Shown here one piece after another: positions 12,101 through 16,687 of a stretch of DNA of 16,687 nucleotides. Each line of letters starts with the position of its first letter. Within the stretch, counting starts at the first letter, position 1. Position numbers and translations under genes: made by a program. The DNA comes from Dunaliella salina (taxonomy: Eukaryota; Chlorophyta; Chlorophyceae; Chlamydomonadales; Dunaliellaceae), in the NCBI GenBank assembly GCA_002284615.2, contig MU069651.1:403195-419881 (forward strand), given 5' to 3'. A model generated the notes under the pieces. It saw only the letters and a program-made list of their open reading frames with translations, did not search any database and was not told the origin of the DNA.

Positions 12101-15100
12101 AATTTGGTTTTATTGTTATGATGTTGTTGTTGATATATTCGAGTTTGGAAAATATTTGTGGGAAAAAACATTTTCAGCGATTTATGCCTGTCTGCCCCCT
12201 CTGGCACTTTTCGAAGGTCCTGAACCTCTGCGCAACAGTAGCACCCCTAGGCGAGACAACAGATCTGAGACTTCAAGGACAAACACGCCCGCTTCTTTGT
12301 GTCCAGCAAATTGCGCAACAAAGCTGCGCTTCTCTCACCCCTATCACCCCTATACAGGAGGTGCACCACTAGGTGCTGAACAGCAAATCTCGGATACCTG
12401 TGTCAAGACAAGCACACCTGCCATTGTGTCAAATGAACAAACCATGGAACTTCAACACATGGAACATGTACATCTGCATTTTTCCAAACCCCTCTGTGCA
12501 GGTTTCCACTTCCAAACCCCTCTGTGCAGGAGCAGCGCCATGAACCCCGGCAGCAGGTCTTCCAAAGCAAGCACGCCTGCCTCCCTGTGCCCGACAGATC
12601 CTGCCACTTTGTGTGGAAATCAGCACTTTTCTAAACCTCTTCACCTCTGCGCCAGAGCAGCGCGGCGAGTTGCGTGGCAGGTGGCGCCAGTCCTCAAAAG
12701 GGAAGCGCACCTGCCGCCCTGTGTCCAACAAATTTTGCGAGTTTGTCAAAAGATGGCACTTCTTTAAGTCCCTGTACACCTGTGCAGGAGCAGCGCCACC
12801 TGTGGGGCAGGCGTGCTTGCCTAGAAGGATCTTCAAGGTGTATGCATCGTCACACAAGTGGCAACAGGTCTCAAAGACTCTTTCAAGGCAAGCACGCCCG
12901 CTTCCCTGTGTCCAACAAACTTTCTCCTGCAACTTTATGCAAGCCTGCACTTCCTAGGACCCCCTGTCCTCAGTGCAGATGCAGAGCAGGAAGCTGCCCG
13001 CCATGAGGCTTCAGCCCTAGCTGAGGCAAGCAGGCCTCCATCCTTGTATCCCACAGATCTTGCAAACTAGCACTTTTCTAAAACCCCTTCACCTCCATGC
13101 AGGAGCAGAGCAACACGCGGCCCGCCAAGAGGCTTCAGCCCTCCGAGGCAAGCGCGCCTCCATCCCTGTATCCAACCACTATCCCCTCACCAAAGTCCTG
13201 GACGCCACTGGTGCAACAGATCCGGGTCTCTTCCAGTGCGTCGAGCCTGTGCTGCACAAGCACTCAGGTAGGTTGTTTCTGAAAATGAATCAGTTCCTTG
13301 CAATTCTCTGAGGAGCCCCTGCGGCTGGTATGGGCCCCTTTCCAGCGATGAGACCTTGGCACACGTGCACTCCAGTTGGTCGTTTTTGCATTTTGTCTGA
13401 GTGTTGTAGGGCAGCTGCGGGGTAGGGAAAGCACAGGTGTACGAAAGAGTTGCTTTTTTTGCTGTACCTGGGCAAAAGCTGCCTTGGGCAAAAGCACAGC
13501 AAGGGGTTATGCAAAAGCTGCCTTGGGCAAGAGCACAGCAATGGGTTGTGCAAAAGCTGCCTTGGGCAAAAGCACAGCAATGGGTTATGCAAAAGCTGCC
13601 TTGCGCAAAAGCACAGCAATGGGTTATGCAAAAGCTGCCTTGGGCAAAAGCACAGCAATGGGTTATGTAAAAGCTGCCTTGGGCAAAAGCACAGCAATGG
13701 GTTATGCACAAAGGACACTCATTGCTGTGGGTTATGCAAGTTTTGGACTTAGCTGCAGGTGGTGTCTTTGGTGGTAGGGGGTTCGCAGGCGCAGACATTT
13801 GTTGTCCCTCTGTTCCAGAATGGCATGGCGGACAATCTCAGGTTTCTTAGTGAGTGAAGGATGGGGCAGAACGGGTGCGACTTGTAGTGATTCTTCTCTT
13901 CCTGCAAGCAACGACAGTGTCTTGGCAGATGCAAGTTGGCAGGCAAGACAAGAGAGGCTAAGGTTGGTTGGACTCCCTCTAGAGTCTGCAAGTTGGTTGG
14001 ACTTCCTCTAGAGTCTGAAAGGGAAGTTTATGTTCTGGCGGGACAGGCAATTTGTAAAGGGCTCCGTTCAACAACTCATGCAAGTAGTTGGGAAGGGGCC
14101 ACTTCATTGGGAAGCACAGGGTACACCTCAGAGGATGTACGCTTGTGTATGTTGTGTGTGTTCCATCTATACACTCTTGTGCCCCTGATGCCCAAACAGG
14201 CCCATGTCTAAAACGTGGTGCACATCTTGCGACCCCATGGCTGATGTTGTTTGCCTTCTGGCACTGATGCCCTCCCTGCAGAAACAATCCCGGCCCTGTC
14301 TTGCATGGCCATCCAAGCTGCCTTCAGACCCACCCTGGACATCCTCCTCACGGTGCGTGATGTTCGAGCGCGGGAACAAAAGTTCTCACCAATCAAAAAT
14401 GCTCCAAAAGCATGGTGCCCCTATAAAAGCCTTCCCAAAATGCCTCCCCAAAGTGCCTCACTTTGCTGTTTCTTCCTTCCCAAGCTGTGTTCCCAAACTG
14501 CCTCACTTTGCTGTCCATGCCCCCTGCATGCATCCTATTGTCTTCTGAGCATGCCGAACACATTTTTGTGTCCCGAGTATAGAAGTTCATGCAAAAGTTG
14601 GCACACAGGTCTGCTGTGCGTGGCTCAGAGGCTGTTTTGCATTTATTTTGACGGAAAAAGGTGGATGTTCAAACTTGCACCAGATGGCCAATGACCTGGG
14701 CTTCGGTTGTCTCATCATGCTGCAATGTCAGACTCTGCTGGGGGACACTGGGGGTGTGCTCTGGCAGGGGGCACCCATCGGAATGTTATGGGCGCAGAAC
14801 GAAAGGCCTCTACCAGCTTGCCCTCACCACTAGCTCTCTGTACCACATTTTGCAGAGAGTTGCGGACTGCAGTCAGTCAATAGTTAGCTTGGAAAATGGC
14901 TTGCTGGTTTGCACTGTGATGCACCTCATTGTTCGTCATGTTGCCCTCACCACTAGCTCTCTGTAGCACATTTGGCAGAGAGTTGCGGACTGCAGCCAAT
15001 TAACAGTTTGCCTGGAAATTGGCTTGCTGACTTGCGCTGTGATGCACCAATCAATGTTTGCCATGTTTCCATTCCAACCTCGATCACTGGGCAAAGTTCT

Positions 15101-16622
15101 GGCCTGCTTTGCATCAGAGTTGCGCACAACACAGGCCTATGTTTTGGGGATTTTCAGGTTGCGGATTTGTGGAGGGGCCAAGGAGCAGCATCTGTTTTGG
15201 TCCTGTGACACCAGTGTGAAGAATCAGCCACCCAATGCAATTCTCAGATTTGGAAATGGTGCAGGTGGCTTGGGGATATGGTGAGAAAGCTTGAGTGGGA
15301 CAGCTTGCCTGAGAAAGAGTGGGGTTGTTCCCAGGGAAAATTACATACTGGTCCTTAACAACGGAAAACCAGCAGCCCACCACTTGTTGGGGAAAAGAAA
15401 AAAGAAAAGTTTACGCAAGCCAAAGGCTGCGTGCATTAAGGGAAGAACCCCTAACAGAAGTTAGAGGCCTCACCAGGAGGCCCTCCACTCCTGTTGGGGT
15501 CAAAATGCAGGAAACAAAACAAAAGGGAAACGGCTAAACAAAGGGCAAGCTATGGCTTGACCCCAGTAAAAATTGGGGTTTCCAGTGGGGAAAAAGGCTA
15601 AACAAAGGGCAAGCTTTGGCTTGAATAGTTGCATACCGAGCAGCGCTGCTAGCAACTAATCAATGCAAGTATTTCCTGTAGCCCTCCACAGCTGTGAAGC
15701 AACCCTGTCCACAGTGTCCAGGCCTGGGCATGCACACAGCTTGGTCAGGTGTGACTCCTCTGCCTCTCTCCTGCACTTCTGGTGTGTTTAATTATGTCGA
15801 GCTTGCCAACTTCCAAGCCTTTTCCTTAGGCTCCAGGAGGACGACATGCCAGATGGTTTTTGCTGGCAAAAAATGTCTTTTACACAAGGCAAATATTTCT
15901 TGTCTGTCAGTCAGTGAAGCTTTCAGTGCTTGTGGCCCTTACTTTGTTTCTCATTGCAATTTCAGTCGGTTTGTTGTGGGGAAACAGTACCACTCACGTC
16001 AGACTTTTTGTCGCTGCTCTCATCCTATCCTAATTTGATTTAGATGGTTGATCCTGGGACCCAGGCGTGCGCACATGTTTTCACTCTGAGCCTTCAATGA
16101 AGGTAGCATATTTGCCATGAGGCAAACGGGTTGCTGGCATCAGTAAAAACTGTCTGGTTGCACATGCGCTTCCTCTGAGTGCACACTTGCTGGAAGGGCC
16201 TGGGAGACTTCCAGTGCCCCTGTGTGCTTCCAGCGCGTGTGTGCTTTTTGCAAAATGTGCGTGAGCCCCTGTGCATGAGCATGAGTGCATGGACATTTGC
16301 TTGAGTGCCTGCATAGTCTGTGAGTGCACATGCGTCCCCACCCCTGTGTGCCTCCTCGCTCTTCAGGAGGGAAATCCCACACTCTGTGCTTCTAGCAAAT
16401 GGGTATCTCCTGGAATTATGCATGAATGCCTGCGCACGTGCATGAGTGCCTGCACATGTGCTTGAGTGCCTGCATCCAAGCATCAGTGCATACGTCTCTC
16501 CTTTTCTGTGCTTGCAGGCGGAGGACCTCAATGTCAGCGACTGCTTGGAGGTGCTGAAGGCAGTGGAGGAGCGCATCGCAGTGTGCTCTGATGATCTGAT
16601 GCCACAGAAAGTGCAGACCCAG
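45..16622 (+). CDS. Partial multi-exon gene (8 exons), large helix-rich protein, family not recognised
   Basis: Eight exons can be chained: 45-182, 1610-1736, 5967-6120, 7783-7860, 10545-10822, 13103-13267, 14282-14352, 16518-16622. Intron phases 0, 1, 2, 2, 1, 1, 0 agree on both sides of every internal junction, which is unlikely by chance, and every intron is GT-AG. The product is about 372 residues (397 if exon 5 ends at 10897). Exons 1-4 and 6-8 encode Leu/Ala-rich stretches that look like amphipathic helices, as in helical-solenoid scaffold proteins; exon 5 encodes a low-complexity Ala/Gly/Glu linker. There is no start or stop codon, so it continues on both sides. I see no catalytic motif, signal peptide or convincing membrane segment. 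Introns range from 1.0 to 4.2 kb. A further exon of length divisible by three hidden in an intron cannot be excluded, above all in introns 1 and 7. Function is unknown. Confidence 0.82.
183..545 (+). repeat. Tandem degenerate copies of exon 1 3' end plus its donor (intron 1)
   Basis: The exon 1 segment running from tgttgtccctgggcaaacg to the donor is repeated directly downstream. Donor-like boundaries equivalent to the real one at 182/183 occur at 233/234, 317/318, 402/403 and 530/531. The fullest copies are about 320-402 (catcagcactgggtgtgcgc ... ccctgtgcaaag then gtgggc) and 443-530 (gggcaaacgtcaggacttag ... ccctgcgcaaag then gtattt). The segment right after the true donor (tgctgtctctggacaaggg) already matches the exon-internal tgttgtccctgggcaaacg, so copies are joined head to tail. 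A weak further remnant lies near 600-650. Spacing is irregular (51-128 bp). Aligned by eye. Confidence 0.75.
546..1000. other. Intron 1 interior, no gene seen
   Basis: It holds a faint remnant of the exon 1 edge repeat around 600-650 and TG/CA-rich sequence with many tgtgtg and gcatgc words around 780-900. There is no exon-like ORF with usable splice sites. Confidence 0.5.
1002..1208 (+). repeat. 136-bp tandem duplication in intron 1
   Basis: The block starting accatgccaagacacgtgag at 1002 recurs from 1138 (accatgccaagatacgtgag). About 70 bp are clearly alike in both, including gcctgct, aggacaacatcacgt and gggtgcgtgggcatgttt. A ctggtgt motif trails both copies. It has no recognisable relation to an exon. 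Confidence 0.75.
1370..1609 (+). repeat. 100-bp tandem units: copies of intron 1 acceptor plus exon 2 5' end
   Basis: Two decoy copies precede the true acceptor. Acceptor-like AGs end at 1409 (acatcgcag) and 1509 (atacattgcag), and the real one ends at 1609 (aaattgcag), giving exactly 100-bp spacing. Each is preceded by ttgactc/ttgactt ... aatga(c/t)gac and followed by an exon 2 start-like sequence: gtcgactcggccatgcgccc at 1410, acggacttgggcatgcacct at 1510, atcgacttggccatgcgcct at 1610. Translated in phase 0 they read VDSAMRPMRASIK, TDLGMHLKGAKHQ and IDLAMRLMRAIVK. The units thus include intron and about 45 nt of exon. A more decayed unit may precede 1370. Confidence 0.85.
1610..1736 (+). 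CDS. Exon 2, internal exon
   Basis: The acceptor is tgactgttttaaattgcag ending at 1609 and the donor gtgagg starts at 1737. It is 127 nt long, entered in phase 0 from exon 1 and left in phase 1 (a single g after the AAG codon). It encodes IDLAMRLMRAIVKVNIG, a probable helix, then a hydrophilic acidic segment ending CPSDEDERSSNSTK that looks like a surface loop. The first codons are echoed in the two upstream 100-bp units. The joint to exon 3 makes a GAC (Asp) codon. Family not recognised. Confidence 0.83.
1737..2040. other. Start of intron 2, no gene seen
   Basis: From the gtgagg donor to about 2040 the sequence is purine-rich, then mixed. I see no exon candidate and no clear tandem repeat. 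The satellite derived from the exon 3 edge begins to be recognisable near 2050. Confidence 0.5.
4522..4604. repeat. Long imperfect hairpin (inverted exon-edge copies)
   Basis: The left arm 4522-4560 (ccctccacagatggtggcat...) and right arm 4567-4604 (...tattgcctgtgaggg) are near reverse complements of about 38 bp with a 6-nt loop (atgcaa). Each arm is one copy of the exon 3 acceptor edge, in opposite orientation. Confidence 0.8.
5106..5188. repeat. Long imperfect hairpin (inverted exon-edge copies)
   Basis: The left arm 5106-5144 and right arm 5151-5188 are inverted copies of the exon-edge unit around a short loop, with the same architecture as 4522-4604. This indicates that the palindrome itself was amplified. 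Confidence 0.72.
5523..5617. repeat. Long imperfect hairpin closest to exon 3
   Basis: The left arm 5523-5560 and right arm 5580-5617 are inverted copies; the loop carries a duplicated tcatgcaag. The right arm is also complementary to the true exon 3 acceptor region (5957-5995), about 350 nt downstream. Confidence 0.75.
5967..6120 (+). CDS. Exon 3, internal exon flanked on both sides by arrays of its own edges
   Basis: The acceptor is cacatgtccctcacag ending at 5966 and the donor gtaagg starts at 6121. It is 154 nt, entered in phase 1 (with the g of exon 2 giving GAC) and left in phase 2 (trailing ac). It encodes GSSHVLAAALLAAAPNL, then PPTLMMGSACQIFLSASRAL, then ITDMDSSCLANPVT. The Ala/Leu-rich helix followed by a second helix suits an alpha-solenoid. 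The first 15 or so codons match the upstream satellite and the last 13 match the downstream array, while the middle (PPTLMMGSACQIF) is unique in the window. It is possible that the first codons are an exonised satellite unit and the ancestral acceptor lay further in. Confidence 0.83.
6121..6910 (+). repeat. About nine copies of exon 3 3' end plus donor (intron 3)
   Basis: The exon 3 tail (atggactcgtcgtgcttggc aaacccagtcac, then gtaagg) recurs as degenerate tandem units near 6162-6200, 6368-6408, 6445-6480, 6485-6525, 6555-6600, 6635-6685, 6708-6755, 6785-6830 and 6860-6905, most about 75 bp apart. A well conserved last copy reads tttggcaaacccagtcacgt aaggg at 6881-6905. Each unit carries the exon end, a donor-like gtaagg/gtaagg-derived site and intron sequence resembling cttgtgtctggatactcaag. 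The first copy also has a tgattgcag acceptor just before it. Confidence 0.85.
6911..7782. other. Rest of intron 3
   Basis: It contains an AT-rich patch at about 7045-7125 and otherwise unique mixed sequence up to the exon 4 acceptor. A 180-codon minus-strand ORF spans 7647-7105, but it has no family resemblance, no splice context I can justify and ordinary length for chance in this much sequence, so it is not called as a gene. No tandem array is seen. Confidence 0.45.
7783..7860 (+). CDS. Exon 4, internal exon
   Basis: The acceptor is ccctgccctgtttgcag ending at 7782 and the donor gtaggg starts at 7861. It is 78 nt, entered in phase 2 (ac|t gives Thr) and left in phase 2 (ag). It encodes DTSFQAPAEKNAWLKALSY followed by FLDMVHR, a clear amphipathic helix. 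Third positions are C/G-rich (ctc, gcc, ctg, agc, tac, ttc), unlike the surrounding intron. It is one of the two exons without edge-derived arrays. Confidence 0.87.
7861..8453. other. Start of intron 4, no gene seen
   Basis: After the donor there is unique sequence, the poly-G tract (separate entry) and, at about 8160-8430, faint degenerate repetition of tgcacacc(a/t)...ctggtcctgt-like words (aatgcacactgagtagccct, catgcacaccaagcaggtcc, catgcacaccaggctggcc). No exon is supported. Confidence 0.45.
7997..8029 (+). repeat. Poly-G tracts on the sense strand
   Basis: Runs of 9, 4 and 17 G separated by single or double A, preceded by agaagt. They lie 136 nt after the exon 4 donor, so the intron RNA itself carries the G-runs and could form a G-quadruplex. 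Long homopolymers are also a common place for assembly length errors. Confidence 0.85.
8454..8610. mobile_element. Possible MITE-like element with long inverted termini
   Basis: The left terminus 8454-8503 (aggtctcagactcccttagt agtctggtgaaatcttgatc...) is nearly the reverse complement of the right terminus 8563-8610 (...agatcaagacaccagactcg taagaagtccgagatct). They frame an AT-rich core (gataattttaattgtaac repeated as gataagattaattgtaac). Total length is about 157 bp, in line with miniature inverted-repeat elements. I cannot identify a clear target-site duplication, and no transposase is present. It could instead be only a transcribed hairpin. Confidence 0.45.
8572..8709 (-). CDS. Minus-strand exon candidate with stop codon (nested in intron 4)
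   Basis: On the minus strand an acceptor cattgccttctgcag ends at 8710. From 8709 the phase-0 frame starts GAALARRMSSIFGWKPANT, continues through a Lys/Arg/Pro-rich stretch (ALRMRPPSAPIFLRSRT) and stops at 8574-8572 after 45 residues. The stop lies within the right inverted terminus of the element at 8454-8610. Entry in phase 0 matches the phase-0 donor of the other minus-strand exon at 8914. The basic character might suit a C-terminal tail. No family is recognised; it could be a gene fragment carried by a transposon. Confidence 0.4.
   Translation of the reverse strand, partial: GAALARRMSSIFGWKPANTKALRMRPPSAPIFLRSRTSYESGVLI
8914..9023 (-). CDS. Minus-strand exon candidate (nested in intron 4)
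   Basis: On the minus strand the acceptor tcttctgttctttcacag ends at 9024 and the donor gtaagc starts at 8913, both close to consensus. The 110 nt encode (D)QDHMYQVGHPSPGASASM then RLAETRRAYLAERRNGNE, entered in phase 1 and left in phase 0. The frame stays open beyond the donor to about 8824, so an unspliced form is possible. The plus-strand gene runs over this region as intron 4, so this would be a gene or gene fragment nested antisense. No upstream partner exon is visible in the window. Confidence 0.45.
9250..9415 (+). repeat. Degenerate pseudo-copy of the exon 5 start with a CTG-rich microsatellite
   Basis: A pseudo-acceptor cctacacaaaaacag is followed by cttgctggatgcgcagcatg, which matches the exon 5 start cggctggatgcgcagcatg. 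In the corresponding frame it reads LLDAQHG, then an Ala-rich run from (gct)n, then SVAASKEARRPSARR and a stop. True exon 5 reads RLDAQHD followed by an Ala-rich region. The CTG/GCT run spans about 9301-9372. In another frame this gives a spurious poly-Leu ORF. Confidence 0.65.
9430..10544 (+). repeat. Tandem array of exon 5 acceptor-edge copies (intron 4)
   Basis: More than a dozen degenerate units follow the pattern cttgtacacag, gaaccagtgcaagctgctga, gtgcgcccatgttctccaat. They match the true boundary cttgcatgcag then aaaccagcggctgga. Good pseudo-acceptors are at about 9450, 9678, 9771, 9843, 9876, 10080, 10246, 10301, 10342 and 10400. The copy at about 10390-10465 carries some 60 nt of exon-like sequence (ggatgtgcagcatgatgccc ... 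actgcagccactgc), the closest relative of the real exon. A unit-free gap lies at roughly 9920-10060. Confidence 0.83.
10545..10822 (+). CDS. Exon 5, encodes an Ala/Gly/Glu-rich disordered linker
   Basis: The acceptor is ctatgtgcttgcatgcag ending at 10544. Entry in phase 2 completes AGA (Arg). It encodes NQRLDAQHDATVQQEATAT, an acidic Ala/Gly-rich region with Met, then GEREEDRLIAAARALAGD and VLPNA. Such low-complexity Ala/Gly/Glu linkers are typical of green-algal proteins. The donor is ambiguous: gtgggt at 10823 and gtaatg at 10898 both give phase 1 and both fit exon 6. I prefer 10823 because what follows is strongly G-rich and intron-like. The longer form would add 25 residues (GFLGDERQGEGG... 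ending GEKK). The exon start resembles upstream repeat units in intron 4. Confidence 0.8.
10823..11490. other. First part of intron 5, no gene seen
   Basis: The first 170 bases are G-rich (runs of g/gag), then unique mixed sequence with ttttggggatttt-like words at about 11190-11235. No exon with consistent phase is found. Confidence 0.45.
11498..11567 (+). repeat. Isolated unit of the exon 6 acceptor-edge array
   Basis: The segment cacacctgcttgcttccctg tgtccatccaaccatgcaac ... cctgcacttttccaaaa matches the array units further on (for example caagcacgcccgcttccctg tgtccaac at 12889-12916). It stands about 640 bp before the main array. Confidence 0.65.
11568..12203. other. Repeat-free block interrupting the exon 6 array
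   Basis: This 636-bp stretch lacks array units and has a different texture, with long A and T runs (aaaaaaatattcc, gattttttgtacc). It contains a short perfect hairpin at 11914-11932 (aaggtcaa, ctt, ttgacctt). The flanking array reads gcacttttccaaaa at 11554 and gcacttttcgaagg at 12204, so a unit seems split at this point. An inserted element is possible, but I see no terminal repeats or coding capacity. Confidence 0.4.
12204..13102 (+). repeat. Tandem array of exon 6 acceptor-edge copies (intron 5)
   Basis: Units of about 125-190 bp follow the pattern gcacttttctaaacccctt, cacctctgtgcag, gagcagcgcca, then a variable part, then caagcacgcctgcctccctg tgtccaacaaa. Pseudo-acceptors equivalent to the true AG at 13102 end at about 12235, 12357, 12529, 12655, 12787 and 12978. 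The unit preceding exon 6 (12979 onward) shares gaagctgcccgccatgaggc ttcagccctagctgaggcaa with exon 6. The units therefore include both intron end and about 70 nt of exon 6. Confidence 0.83.
13103..13267 (+). CDS. Exon 6, internal exon
   Basis: The acceptor chosen is ccttcacctccatgcag ending at 13102, because the same tgcag-gagcag boundary is what the upstream array repeats. AGs ending at 13108 and 13138 would keep the same phase 1 and cannot be excluded. The donor gtaggt starts at 13268. The 165 nt encode AEQHAARQEASALRGKR, then ASIPVSNHYPLTKVLDATG, then ATDPGLFQCVEPVLHKHS. The second half (from HYPLTKV) is unique and looks like conserved helical protein, while the first half is shared with the array and may be recent, exonised sequence. 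It leaves in phase 1 (trailing g gives GAA with exon 7). Confidence 0.82.
13472..13705 (+). repeat. 39-bp minisatellite, six units (intron 6)
   Basis: Units start at 13472, 13511, 13550, 13589, 13628 and 13667, each gcaaaagctgccttgggcaa aagcacagcaatgggttat with few changes. Because 39 is a multiple of 3, several frames remain open and give repetitive ORFs on both strands (for instance KAALGKSTAMGY units). These are not exons: they have no splice context and do not resemble the neighbouring exons. A decayed extra piece follows at 13710-13745. Confidence 0.92.
13964..14017 (+). repeat. 29-bp tandem duplication in intron 6
   Basis: The sequence ttggttggactccctctaga gtctg at 13964-13988 recurs at 13993-14017 with one change. 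The surrounding part of intron 6 (13746-14281) shows no other gene or array. Confidence 0.85.
14282..14352 (+). CDS. Exon 7, internal exon
   Basis: The acceptor is ctggcactgatgccctccctgcag ending at 14281 and the donor gtgcgt starts at 14353. It is 71 nt, entered in phase 1 (g|aa gives Glu) and left in phase 0. With the split codon it encodes ETIPALSCMAIQAAFRPTL then DILLT, an amphipathic helix continuing that of exon 6. It is the smallest exon, and no array derived from its edges is visible on either side. Confidence 0.84.
14353..14817. other. Start of intron 7, small duplication only
   Basis: It contains a 45-bp-spaced duplication (cccaaagtgcctcactttgc tgt at 14447-14469 and cccaaactgcctcactttgc tgt at 14492-14514). 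No exon is supported, although an in-phase exon of length divisible by three anywhere in intron 7 could have been missed. Confidence 0.5.
14818..15063 (+). repeat. 123-bp tandem duplication in intron 7
   Basis: Copy one is 14818-14940 and copy two begins at 14941 (ttgccctcaccactagctct ctgta...). Shared words include agagttgcggactgcag, ggcttgctg and gctgtgatgcacc. The copies are about 85 percent alike by eye. Confidence 0.88.
15064..16240. other. Middle of intron 7, no gene seen
   Basis: One clear short repeat is present: ggctaaacaaagggcaagct (a/t)tggcttga at 15532-15560 and 15596-15624, a 64-bp period. Otherwise it is unique mixed sequence. ORFs here lack splice context and family resemblance. 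Confidence 0.5.
16255..16480 (+). repeat. Short degenerate repeats gcatgagtgcctgcacatgtgcttg near the exon 8 acceptor
   Basis: Words of about 20 bp of the type gcttgagtgcctgca recur, for example near 16289, 16431, 16443 and 16460, just before the acceptor region ttttctgtgcttgcag. They resemble the intron end only loosely and no exon 8 coding sequence is included. Confidence 0.6.
16518..16622 (+). CDS. Exon 8, internal exon
   Basis: The acceptor is tctctccttttctgtgcttgcag ending at 16517 and the donor gtgcgc starts at 16623. The 105 nt are exactly 35 codons, entered and left in phase 0, matching exon 7. It encodes AEDLNVSDCLEVLKAVEER then IAVCSDDLMPQKVQTQ, a strongly helical, acidic-amphipathic segment with C/G-rich third positions. 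The gene continues beyond the window. A partial copy of the exon lies 120 bp downstream. Confidence 0.87.
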
Positions 16623-16660
16623 GTGCGCTGTGCGTGTTTGTGTGTGATGAGCAAAATGCT

Positions 16661-16687
16661 CTGCTTGGGAGTGCTGAAGGCAGTGGA
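16661..16687 (+). repeat. Start of a partial duplicate of exon 8, cut by window end
   Basis: The last 27 bases repeat 16541-16567 (ctgcttggaggtgctgaagg cagtgga) with two mismatches, at an offset of exactly 120 bp. The bases before it (16623-16660) are intron. This is probably the first unit of another donor-side array, or a tandem exon duplication. Confidence 0.8.

Noticed and set aside
13187..13798. 203-codon minus-strand ORF with repeated FCITHCCAFAQGS units
   Set aside because: It is the reverse frame of a 39-bp minisatellite, which stays open because the unit is a multiple of three, and it runs antisense over exon 6.
14648..14833. ORF in intron 7 (MTEKGGCSNLHQMAND...) as an extra exon
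   Set aside because: No good acceptor and donor pair frames it in the phase needed, and exons 7 and 8 already join in phase 0.

Overview
The window is most likely nuclear DNA of a eukaryote, probably a green alga of the Chlamydomonadales (Dunaliella-like). This rests on GT-AG introns of 1-4 kb with donors such as gtgcgt, gtgggt and gtaagg, acceptors of the tgcag or cacag type, small exons of 71-278 nt, an Ala-rich acidic linker, GC near 50 percent, and introns packed with tandem repeats. The taxon is inferred by style only. Nothing bacterial (operons, ribosome binding sites, long ORFs) is present.

The main content is the middle of one large plus-strand gene. I could assemble eight exons: 45-182, 1610-1736, 5967-6120, 7783-7860, 10545-10822 (alternative end 10897), 13103-13267, 14282-14352 and 16518-16622. 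Each has a GT and/or AG boundary, and the codon phase is compatible at all seven internal junctions (phases 0, 1, 2, 2, 1, 1, 0). The joined product is about 372 residues of mostly helix-rich sequence with one disordered Ala/Gly/Glu linker. Both gene ends lie outside the window. I do not recognise the protein family. Only about 7 percent of the window is coding.

The introns are the unusual part. Several exons are flanked by tandem arrays whose repeat unit is a copy of the exon's own edge with the adjoining splice site. Exon 1 has copies of its 3' end plus donor downstream. Exon 2 has two upstream copies of its acceptor plus 5' end, at exactly 100-bp spacing. Exon 3 has both: about 3.9 kb of acceptor-edge copies upstream, many of them inverted and forming long hairpins, and about nine donor-edge copies of roughly 75 bp downstream. 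Exons 5 and 6 have large acceptor-edge arrays upstream. Exon 8 starts a new copy 120 bp downstream, at the window end. Exons 4 and 7 have none that I can see. The introns thus look like graveyards of decoy splice sites grown from exon boundaries, or conversely the exon edges were recruited from satellites.

Intron 4 also carries two minus-strand exon-like segments (9023-8914 and 8709-8572) with good splice signals and matching phase. They end in a stop inside a short AT-rich element with near-50-bp inverted termini (8454-8610), so they may be a nested gene or a captured gene fragment in a mobile element. Other items are a 39-bp minisatellite, a 123-bp tandem duplication, a long poly-G tract and a possible insertion splitting the exon 6 array.
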